Below are positions 42,529-49,470 of a DNA stretch of 64,000 nt, one piece after another (the stretch's first letter is position 1; each line of letters begins with the position of its first letter). A model generated the notes under the pieces. That model worked only from the letters and a program-made list of their open reading frames with translations. It did no database searches and was not told where the DNA came from. The stretch is from GCA-003244245 sp963712995 (GTDB taxonomy: Bacteria; Actinomycetota; Actinomycetes; Mycobacteriales; Pseudonocardiaceae): contig CAVQKH010000040.1 of the NCBI GenBank assembly GCA_963712995.1, positions 1 through 64,000 on the forward strand. Direction: 5' to 3'. The translations under genes were made by a program, and so were the position numbers.

Positions 42529-44691
42529 CTAGTCGATGAGCTCGCCGGCCTCGGCTTTGGTGATCAGGGAGGGGGGTGGGGTGAAGCGGTCGCCGTAGCG
42601 GTCGGCGAGTTCCTTGGCCCGGGCGACGAAGCCGGGCAGGCCGCCGTCGTAACCGTTGATGAACTGCACCACGCCACCGGTCCACGGCGGGAATCCGATA
42701 CCCATGATCGAGCCGATGTTGGCGTCGGGCACCGAGGTGATGACGCCCTCGTCGAGGCATTTCACGGTCTCCAGCGCCTCGGCGAACAGCATCCGCTCCT
42801 GCATGTCGGCAAACGGGATCGCCTCCGGGCGGACCGGGCCGAAGCGCTCGGCCAGGCCGGGCCACAGCCGAATCCGCTGGCCGGCGTCGTAGTCATAGAA
42901 CCCGGCGCCACGGGCCCGCCCCGGGCGCGCACACTCCAGCACCATCGCATCGACGATCGCATCCGCCGGGTGCGGGATCCAGGTGCCGCCCGCCGCCTCG
43001 ACGCCCCGCCGGGTCTCCTCCCGGATCTTGCGCATCAACGTCAGGGTCAGCTCGTCGACCAGCTGCAGCACCGGCGCCGGGTAGCCGGCCTGCGAACTGG
43101 CCTGCTCGATGGACGCCGCGGGCGCGCCTTCGGCGAGCATCGCCACCGCCTCGTTGATGAAGGTGCCGATGACCCGGCTGGTGAAAAAGCCGCGGCTGTC
43201 GTTGACGACGATCGGGGTCTTGCGGATCTGCTGCACGACGTCGATCGCGGCGGCCAGCGCGGCATCCGACGTCGCCGCACCGCGGACGATCTCCACCAGG
43301 GGCATCTTGTCGACGGGGGAGAAGAAGTGCAGGCCGAGGAAGTCCTCCGGGCGCTCGACCGCTCCGGCGAGGTCGGTGATCGGCAGCGTCGAGGTGTTCG
43401 AGCACAGCAGCGCCCCGGGATCAACGACGTCGAGGATCTCGCCGAAGACCGTCTTCTTCAGCTTCGGGTCCTCGAATACCGCCTCGATCACCAGGTCGCA
43501 GCCCTTGAGATCGCCGGTGTCCGCGGTCGGGGTGATCCGGGCCAGCAGCTCATCGCGCTGTTCGGGATTGGTCCAGCCCCGGGACACGGCCTTGCCCAGC
43601 AGACCCGCCGAGTAGTCCTTGCCCCTCTCGGCCGCCGCGAGGTCGACGTCCTTGAGCACCACGTCCATGCCGGCGCGGGCGCAGGAGTAGGCGATGCCGG
43701 CGCCCATCATCCCGGCGCCGAGTACGCCGACCTTGCGGAAGGTGCGCTTCGGGTAACCGTCGGGCCGGCTACCGCCTTTGTTGATGTGCTGGAGGTCGAA
43801 GAAGAAAGCCTTGATCATGCTCTTGGCGACCTGGCCGGTGACCAGATCCATGAAGTAGCGGCCTTCGATGACCAGCGCGGTGTCGACGTCGACCTGGGCG
43901 CCTTCGACCGCCGCGCACAGGATGTGGTGCGGGGCCGGCATCGGCGCGCCCTTGAGTTGCTTGCGCAGCGTGGCCGGGAACGCGGGCAGCAGCTGCGCCA
44001 GCGCCGGGGTGGCCGGCGTGCCGCCAGGGATCTTGTAGCCCCTGGCCTCCCAGGGCTGCTGCGCCCGGGGATGCGCCGTGATCCACTCGCGGGCCCGGTC
44101 CAGCATCTCCTCCCGGGTGCCGACGACCTCGTCGATGAGGCCGATGTCCTGGGCTTGGGCCGGGCGCAGCTGCTGGCCCTTGGTCAGCAGCTCGGTGAGC
44201 GCGACCATCAGGCCCAGCATCCGCACTGTGCGGACCACCCCGCCGAGCCCCGGCAGGATCCCCAGGGTCACCTCGGGAAACCCGATCTTCGATCCCGGGG
44301 CCTCCAGCGCGATCCGGTGATGGCAGGCCAGCGCCAGCTCCAGGCCGCCGCCCAGCGCTGCCCCGTTGATCGCGGCGACCACCGGGCGGCCCAACTTCTC
44401 CAGCCGCCGCAGCTGGCCTTTGACCAGCGCGATGTAGGCCCCGAACTCGCGGGCGGTCTCCGGCGTGACGTCGCGCAGCATGGTGAGATCGGCGCCGGCG
44501 AAGAAGGTCTTCTTCGCCGAGGTGAGGATGACCCCGGTGATCGAGTCCCGCTCGGCTTCGAGCCGGTCCAGCGTCTGGCCCATCGACGCGACGTAGCGGT
44601 CGTTGATCACGTTCGCGGAGCGCCCCGGATCGTCCAGGGTGAGCGTAACGATCCCCCCCGCATCGACATCCCACCGAATTGCCTCACTCAT
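42529..44691 (-). CDS. fadB: Bifunctional enoyl-CoA hydratase / 3-hydroxyacyl-CoA dehydrogenase
   Basis: This 720-aa protein has an N-terminal crotonase domain (LTLDDPGRSANVINDRYVAS, ILTSAKKTFFAGADLTMLRD, INGAALGGGLELALACHHRI, IGFPEVTLGILPGLGG) with its two oxyanion-hole segments and catalytic Glu. The NAD-binding dehydrogenase follows (VGVLGAGMMGAGIAYSCARA; HFFSPVDKMPLVEI with the catalytic His; NDSRGFFTSRVIGTF). It carries out steps two and three of fatty-acid beta-oxidation. The ATG at 44691 (MSEAIRWD) is chosen. Downstream of the thiolase gene in the MerR-controlled operon. Confidence 0.95.
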   Translation of the reverse strand: MSEAIRWDVDAGGIVTLTLDDPGRSANVINDRYVASMGQTLDRLEAERDSITGVILTSAKKTFFAGADLTMLRDVTPETAREFGAYIALVKGQLRRLEKLGRPVVAAINGAALGGGLELALACHHRIALEAPGSKIGFPEVTLGILPGLGGVVRTVRMLGLMVALTELLTKGQQLRPAQAQDIGLIDEVVGTREEMLDRAREWITAHPRAQQPWEARGYKIPGGTPATPALAQLLPAFPATLRKQLKGAPMPAPHHILCAAVEGAQVDVDTALVIEGRYFMDLVTGQVAKSMIKAFFFDLQHINKGGSRPDGYPKRTFRKVGVLGAGMMGAGIAYSCARAGMDVVLKDVDLAAAERGKDYSAGLLGKAVSRGWTNPEQRDELLARITPTADTGDLKGCDLVIEAVFEDPKLKKTVFGEILDVVDPGALLCSNTSTLPITDLAGAVERPEDFLGLHFFSPVDKMPLVEIVRGAATSDAALAAAIDVVQQIRKTPIVVNDSRGFFTSRVIGTFINEAVAMLAEGAPAASIEQASSQAGYPAPVLQLVDELTLTLMRKIREETRRGVEAAGGTWIPHPADAIVDAMVLECARPGRARGAGFYDYDAGQRIRLWPGLAERFGPVRPEAIPFADMQERMLFAEALETVKCLDEGVITSVPDANIGSIMGIGFPPWTGGVVQFINGYDGGLPGFVARAKELADRYGDRFTPPPSLITKAEAGELID

Positions 44692-44735
44692 ATCCCACCA
44701 CTCCCGGGTCCTTGAATGCATCAACAGCGCTGAGC

Positions 44736-44799
44736 CTCCCGAACTCAACAGCAGAGCTGTGTGACGGGCTCTGGACAGCTCTGCTGTTGAGTTCGGGAG
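44736..44799 (-). terminator. Perfect 25-bp stem-loop between thiolase and fadB
   Basis: 44736-44760 pairs with 44775-44799 without mismatch over 14 nt (arm start CTCCCGAACTCAACAGCAGA). It follows the thiolase stop (44831, - strand) and precedes the fadB start, so it could act as an attenuator or partial terminator within the operon. Confidence 0.8.
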
Positions 44800-44830
44800 C
44801 AGGAGAGCTGGGTTGGAATTGGGGCATGGG

Positions 44831-46042
44831 TTAGAGCCGTTCGATGATGGTGGCGATGCCCATGCCGCCGCCGACGCAGAGGGTGGCCAGGCCGTAGCGG
44901 AGGTCACGGCGGTCCAGCTCGTCGATCAGGGTGCCCAGGATCATCGCGCCGGTGGCGCCCAGCGGGTGCCCCAGGGCGATGGCGCCGCCGTTGACGTTGA
45001 GTTTGTCGTGCGGGACGTCCAGCTCGCGCATGAAGCGCAGCACCACCGCGGCGAAAGCCTCGTTGACCTCGACCAGGTCGATCTGATCGATGGTCATGCC
45101 GGCTTTGGCCAGCGCCTTGCGGGTGGCCGGCGCCGGACCGGTCAGCATGATCGTCGGCTCCTCGCCGGTGACCGCGCCGGCCACGATCCGGGCGCGCGGC
45201 GTGAGCCCGAGATCCCGCCCGGCCTGCTCGGACCCGACCAGCACCAGCGCGGCGCCGTCCACGATCCCCGAGGAGTTACCGGCGTGATGCACGTGCTCGA
45301 TACGCTCCACCCAGTGGTAACGCTGCAGCGCGACGGCGTCGAAGCCGGCCTGCTCGCCGAGGTCTTCGAAGGCCGGTGGCAGCGCGGCCAGGCCCGCCAT
45401 GGTGGTCTCCGGGCGCAGGTGCTCGTCGCGGTCCAGGATGAGGGCACCGGTGAGGTCGCGCACCGGGACCACCGAGCGGCCGAAGTACCCGTTGCTCCAG
45501 GCCTTGGCGGCGCGGTGCTGGGATTCCAGGGCGTAGGAGTCGACGTCGTCGCGGGTGAAGCCCTCGATGGTGGCGATCAGGTCGGCGCTGATGCCTTGGG
45601 GGACGAACCGGGCGGCGTAAGCGGTCTGCGGGTCCATCGCCAGGGCACCACCGTCGGAGCCCATCGGCACCCGGGACATCGACTCGACACCACCGGTGAG
45701 TACCAGCTCCTCCCAGCCGGAGCGGACCTTCATCGCGCCCAGGTTGACCGCCTCCAGGCCCGAGGCGCAGAACCGGTTGATCTGCAGCCCGGCGACGATG
45801 TCGGGCAGGCCGGCGGCCAGCGCCGCGGAGCGCGCGATGTCGGCACCCTGATCGCCCACCGGGGTGACCACCCCGAGCACGATGTCGTCGATCCGCGCCG
45901 GGTCCAGGTTCGGGTGCCGGCTGCGTAGCTCGTCGATCAGCCCGGTGACCAGGGAGATCGGCTTGACGCCGTGCAGCGCTCCGGTCGGCTTGCCCTTACC
46001 TCGCGGGGTGCGGATGGCCTCGTAAACAAACGCTTCAGTCAT
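44831..46042 (-). CDS. fadA: Acetyl-CoA C-acyltransferase (thiolase)
   Basis: This 403-aa thiolase cleaves 3-ketoacyl-CoA in the last step of beta-oxidation. The acylated Cys92 lies in LQINRFCASGLEAVNLG. The second catalytic pair is in NGGAIALGHPLGATGAMILG and TLCVGGGMGIATII. Length and motif order are those of FadA-type degradative thiolases. It overlaps the MerR gene stop by 4 nt. Confidence 0.95.
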   Translation of the reverse strand: MTEAFVYEAIRTPRGKGKPTGALHGVKPISLVTGLIDELRSRHPNLDPARIDDIVLGVVTPVGDQGADIARSAALAAGLPDIVAGLQINRFCASGLEAVNLGAMKVRSGWEELVLTGGVESMSRVPMGSDGGALAMDPQTAYAARFVPQGISADLIATIEGFTRDDVDSYALESQHRAAKAWSNGYFGRSVVPVRDLTGALILDRDEHLRPETTMAGLAALPPAFEDLGEQAGFDAVALQRYHWVERIEHVHHAGNSSGIVDGAALVLVGSEQAGRDLGLTPRARIVAGAVTGEEPTIMLTGPAPATRKALAKAGMTIDQIDLVEVNEAFAAVVLRFMRELDVPHDKLNVNGGAIALGHPLGATGAMILGTLIDELDRRDLRYGLATLCVGGGMGIATIIERL

Positions 46043-46884
46043 AACGGGCTTCCTGTCTTGGGCGACGCTGTCTTGGGCGACGCTGTCTTGGGCGGCGCTG
46101 TCTCGGACTGCACCGCGGATTCGCGGATCGCGCGGTTGATGGCGAGCTGGAAGTTGGTGACGACACCGTTGACGGTGATCGGTTTGAGCTGTGCCAGCAA
46201 CGTGATCAGTGCCTCACGCAACTCGGGCGGGCGCCCGCGATCGCGGTACTCGCCCAATACCGAGTCGTGGAACAGCGCCACCAGTTCGGTGGCCAGCGCG
46301 CTGGTGTGCCGCTCGATGATCTGTTTGGCGGCTAGCTGGACTTCGAAATCAAGCTTGGTATCGAGCAGGCTCAAGCCGTAACCGAGCATGTCCTGGCTGG
46401 TCAGCCGCCAGCGTTGGGTCTCATCCTGGGGCGCGGTGTCATCCTGGGGCGCGGTGTCATCCTGGGGCGCGGTGTCATCCTGGGGCAGGGTGTCATCGCG
46501 CCGGATCACGCCGAGCCACGCCAGCTGAGCCAGCGCCTCGTCATCCAGGGTGCGCCCGGCGCGGGCCGCAAGCTCGGCACGATCCACCATCTCGGGCTCC
46601 TCGGGCAGCCACGGCGCAAGCAGCGCGCGGTGCAGCGCCAGGTCTTCCGGTGAGCGGTCCAGCGGGATCCGCGCAAGGTAGCCCTCGATCGCGGCCAGCG
46701 TGAAACCCAGTCCCTGCAGGTCCCGGACCAGCTCCAGACGGGCGACGTGCCGCTCGTCGTACAAACCCAACCGGCCACGTACCGCCGGCGGCGGGATCAG
46801 CCCCATCCCGGCGTAGAACCGGATGGTGCGCACGCTGACCCCGGTGCGCGCCGCCAGCTCCGCGATGGTGAGCTCGTCTGCCAC
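46039..46884 (-). CDS. MerR-family regulator of the fad operon
   Basis: This 281-aa protein starts with the MerR winged helix-turn-helix (LTIAELAARTGVSVRTIRFY, AGMGLIPPPAVRGRLGLYDE). The C-terminal region is helical and ends in Pro-Lys-Thr repeats (SPKTASPKTASPKTGSPL); another repeated stretch is QDDTAP around residues 145-165. A palindromic operator sits 17 bp upstream of its start. With thiolase and FadB coded behind it, it most likely senses an acyl-CoA and controls their expression, as similar LiuR/FadR-like MerR regulators do. That role is inferred from position. Confidence 0.85.
   Translation of the reverse strand: MADELTIAELAARTGVSVRTIRFYAGMGLIPPPAVRGRLGLYDERHVARLELVRDLQGLGFTLAAIEGYLARIPLDRSPEDLALHRALLAPWLPEEPEMVDRAELAARAGRTLDDEALAQLAWLGVIRRDDTLPQDDTAPQDDTAPQDDTAPQDETQRWRLTSQDMLGYGLSLLDTKLDFEVQLAAKQIIERHTSALATELVALFHDSVLGEYRDRGRPPELREALITLLAQLKPITVNGVVTNFQLAINRAIRESAVQSETAPPKTASPKTASPKTGSPL
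46423..46496. repeat. 18-bp coding repeats in the MerR gene
   Basis: Near-exact 18-bp units containing CTGGGGCGCGGTGTCATC (about four) encode the repeated QDDTAP hexapeptide. A further run of SPKTA codons lies at the 3' end of the gene (about 46050-46110). Confidence 0.9.
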
Positions 46885-46900
46885 AAACCACCCCTCCCAC

Positions 46901-46936
46901 GTGACAGCACAACTGTCGTAACAGTACCACTGTCAC
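46901..46936 (-). promoter_or_regulatory. MerR-type palindromic operator upstream of the fad operon
   Basis: The outer arms GTGACAG (46901-46907) and CTGTCAC (46930-46936) and the inner arms ACTGT (46912-46916) and ACAGT (46921-46925) share one centre (46918.5). A long spacer dyad of this kind is where MerR proteins twist a 19-bp-spaced promoter. It lies 17 bp ahead of the regulator start. Confidence 0.78.
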
Positions 46937-46967
46937 GTATCCGTCGGAGTGCTGGACGAGACCTGGA

Positions 46968-49211
46968 TCACCCACCGGACACCACCGTCTCGCTCCTGAT
47001 CGCCTTTACCGTGCCATCGACTTGAATCTCAATGATCACGTAGGTGCCCACGCTGGGCTCACCTGGATCGGAAAACTCCAGCCGCCCGGAGGGGCCGTTG
47101 TAGTCGATGTTCTTGTGTTCTCTCACGAGCGCTAGACAGCCGACGAAGCTGGTGCAGCTCTCGCCAGCCCTCGTCACGCCATTGATTTCCTTCGCGATGG
47201 CCGCGGGCTGGTCCGTGCCAGCGATAGCCGCCGCCAGCGCGGTGATCACCACTGCGTCGTAGGCCTGCGGAGCGTAGGTCAGATCCTGTAGCCCAGGACT
47301 GAATTCCCTTAGCCGCTTCATGAACTCCTCGCCCCCACTGTCCAGCGGGGTGCCCCGCATGCCCGCCAGAACACTCGGATCCCGTGGACTAACCTGACCG
47401 ACCAGGGTATTGGTCAGGTTAGCGCCCGCGACGTACACCCGTTTGCTCCTCGGGCCAAGACCCTCCTCGATCATGTTGGCGAGAATTTGAGCGCTCTCAT
47501 TGAAACCAATCAGCACGATCGCATCAGGATCCTTGACCTTGACCCGCTGAATCTCTTTTTTGTAGTCGAGCGCGCTGGGATCGTAGGGAAATGAGTCGAG
47601 CACCTGACCGCCGGATTCCTGGATCTTTTTTTGAGTCGCCTCCCGCAAGAAATTACCGAACAGGCCGTCGCGGGACATCACCACCACCGTCGAGTTGCCG
47701 TCAGCGAGGACCAGTTCGCCGAGCACGGATCCCTCAAGCGTGCTTAACGGCGACGTGCGGAAGTAGAGCCCATGATCAGCGCGGTGGGTCAATGCCGGCG
47801 ACGTGTTCGCGGGCGCAAACATGATCACTCCCGAACAAGTGACCTTGTCAATTATCTTGCCGGCCACCTCCGACGTCGACGGACCGATGATCGCATCCAC
47901 CCCACCGGCCAGCAGCGCATCAGTCGACTGACTCGCGGTGTCAGCAGCGGGATTTCCCTCGTCGCGCTGATTCGCCGCATCGAGTTTCACCACGATGCCG
48001 GGAATGCCGCCGGCCTCGTTGACGTCCTTCACCGCCATTTGCACCGCAGCTTCCTGCGCTGGACCAGAGTAGGTGAATGTCCCGGTTTTCGGGAGTAACG
48101 TCCCCAGGGAGAGCACACCGTCCACAGGACTGGCATTCAGCAGGCACGCGGGCTTGTCGCCAGGGGCCGCATTTCCGCCATCCGATGCAGCCGGCGGCCA
48201 AATCACCCACGCAACCAAGGCCACCGCAAGTACCGAACCGGCTCCGGCCAACCAGCGATTTCTTGTACGTCGACGATCGGGAGCTCTGTCCAATGCCTCG
48301 CGGGCAGCTTTACGAATGCGACCGTTGGCATCGCGACACAGGCGGACCAGGGCTTGTCTCGCTGCGCGCTTCTGCCCTCCTGGATGGTCACCGGCCAGCA
48401 GTAGCCGCAAGCCGCCGACCGCACACAATCGCTGGAAAACGATCTCACTTTCTAAAGCTTGTTGGAACTCGTCTGGCAGCGGCGATAGCGGATCGCGGTT
48501 CTGCGCCAGAACGAGCTGGCCGCGCATCTCGTCCACCGACATTGTCGGCGTTTGCTCCGGCTTCCTCTGGCGGACCTGGTCATACACGTATTGAAACAGC
48601 TCATAGACCGATATCTGGCCATCGCCGTCGAGATCAGCAGCTCCAGTGTCCAAACCTTGGACCACGGCATCGGTGAACACTGACTCATGGGCCTGCTCCA
48701 TCTTTCTCGAGGCAGTGATCACGACGCGACCATGGCCGCCGAGCTGCTGCTCAAGGATCTCCTTCACATCGGTTCCACCACGTGTCAGACCGTTGGGGAA
48801 TGCGCCGCTGTAACAGCAGTCGAGCAGCAACACGATACGCTGGGAGCGGCTGTCATCCATCTGCTCCTTGACCCATCGCGCCGAGACACCATTGGCGGCC
48901 AGCGCGTCCCTCGTCGTGTTAGCAGCACCGAAGTACAGTTGCCCCTTGAGGTCCAGAATTCCGTGGCACGAGAAGTAGAGCAGCAAGAGATCATCGGGCT
49001 TGCGGTTGTCGAAAAATTCCACGATCCGATCGCGCACCGCTTGCGACGGCTCGTTGAGCAGCGTGTCTACGGTGAAACCACCGATCGCCGGATCCTCGAG
49101 TACGGGCCTTAACTTCTCGACGTCTCGGGCCGGCGCTGGTAGCGGTGTGAAGCTCTCAGGATCCTCGTAGCTGCAGCAACCGACCAGTAACGCATCCCTT
49201 GCGCCGTTCAT
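46968..49211 (-). CDS. Membrane-anchored caspase-like protease fused to a periplasmic amino-acid-binding domain
   Basis: This 747-aa protein has these parts in order. (1) A caspase-fold peptidase (1-220) with His83 in LLYFSCHGILDL and Cys133 in LLLDCCYSGAF. (2) An EF-hand loop DLDGDGQISVYE (193-204). (3) HEAT-like helices (about 230-315; AARQALVRLCRDANGRIRKA). (4) One membrane helix (about 319-340). (5) A LivK-type binding protein (356-747; LPKTGTFTYSGPAQEAAVQM, IIGPSTSEVAGKI). The helix puts the caspase in the cytoplasm and the binding domain outside. A ligand-gated protease, perhaps triggering cell death, is the inferred role. The start codon overlaps the small EACC1-like gene (49208-49369). 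Confidence 0.9.
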   Translation of the reverse strand: MNGARDALLVGCCSYEDPESFTPLPAPARDVEKLRPVLEDPAIGGFTVDTLLNEPSQAVRDRIVEFFDNRKPDDLLLLYFSCHGILDLKGQLYFGAANTTRDALAANGVSARWVKEQMDDSRSQRIVLLLDCCYSGAFPNGLTRGGTDVKEILEQQLGGHGRVVITASRKMEQAHESVFTDAVVQGLDTGAADLDGDGQISVYELFQYVYDQVRQRKPEQTPTMSVDEMRGQLVLAQNRDPLSPLPDEFQQALESEIVFQRLCAVGGLRLLLAGDHPGGQKRAARQALVRLCRDANGRIRKAAREALDRAPDRRRTRNRWLAGAGSVLAVALVAWVIWPPAASDGGNAAPGDKPACLLNASPVDGVLSLGTLLPKTGTFTYSGPAQEAAVQMAVKDVNEAGGIPGIVVKLDAANQRDEGNPAADTASQSTDALLAGGVDAIIGPSTSEVAGKIIDKVTCSGVIMFAPANTSPALTHRADHGLYFRTSPLSTLEGSVLGELVLADGNSTVVVMSRDGLFGNFLREATQKKIQESGGQVLDSFPYDPSALDYKKEIQRVKVKDPDAIVLIGFNESAQILANMIEEGLGPRSKRVYVAGANLTNTLVGQVSPRDPSVLAGMRGTPLDSGGEEFMKRLREFSPGLQDLTYAPQAYDAVVITALAAAIAGTDQPAAIAKEINGVTRAGESCTSFVGCLALVREHKNIDYNGPSGRLEFSDPGEPSVGTYVIIEIQVDGTVKAIRSETVVSGG

Positions 49212-49369
49212 GCGGACTCATCGATCGGCGTTACGGCCGATCCAGCCCTGAATTTCAGCGCCTGCTGGAGCTGCACAGCCAAGCGAGCCAGTTCTTCAAC
49301 CTCAGGTTCAGAGTCTGGCTCAGAGTCTGGCTCAATGTACAGATCAAGTCGAACAACCCGCTCTGTCAT
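49208..49369 (-). CDS. EACC1-like small protein, coupled to the caspase gene
   Basis: This 53-aa protein reads MTERVVRLDLYIEPDSEPDS, then EPEVEELARLAVQLQQALKF and RAGSAVTPIDESA. A first beta strand of alternating hydrophobic residues, an acidic linker and a helix of the ELARLAVQLQQ type match EACC1, a small component conserved beside caspase-like and other effector proteins in actinobacterial conflict loci. Its stop overlaps the caspase start by 4 nt (ATGA), so the two are co-translated. It was found by reading the intergenic gap; the frame is short but the pattern is clear. Confidence 0.72.
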   Translation of the reverse strand: MTERVVRLDLYIEPDSEPDSEPEVEELARLAVQLQQALKFRAGSAVTPIDESA

Positions 49370-49470
49370 GAGCTTACCCCGCTATCCGACCATGAGGACC
49401 GCACAGTCTCCCTCAAGATACCGTCCGCATCGGAAGTCCCCCGAATCGTCGAACAGCGGACGCATGGTGG

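Noticed and set aside
42970..44715. Long open frame antisense to fadB (over 500 codons)
   Set aside because: It is the mirror of the high-GC third codon positions of fadB. Its product is Arg/Gln/Gly-rich without any family pattern, while fadB has all its motifs.
46968..49211. Plain ABC-transporter binding protein
   Set aside because: There is no signal peptide, and the first 220 residues are a caspase-like protease; no transporter membrane or ATPase genes are adjacent on that strand.
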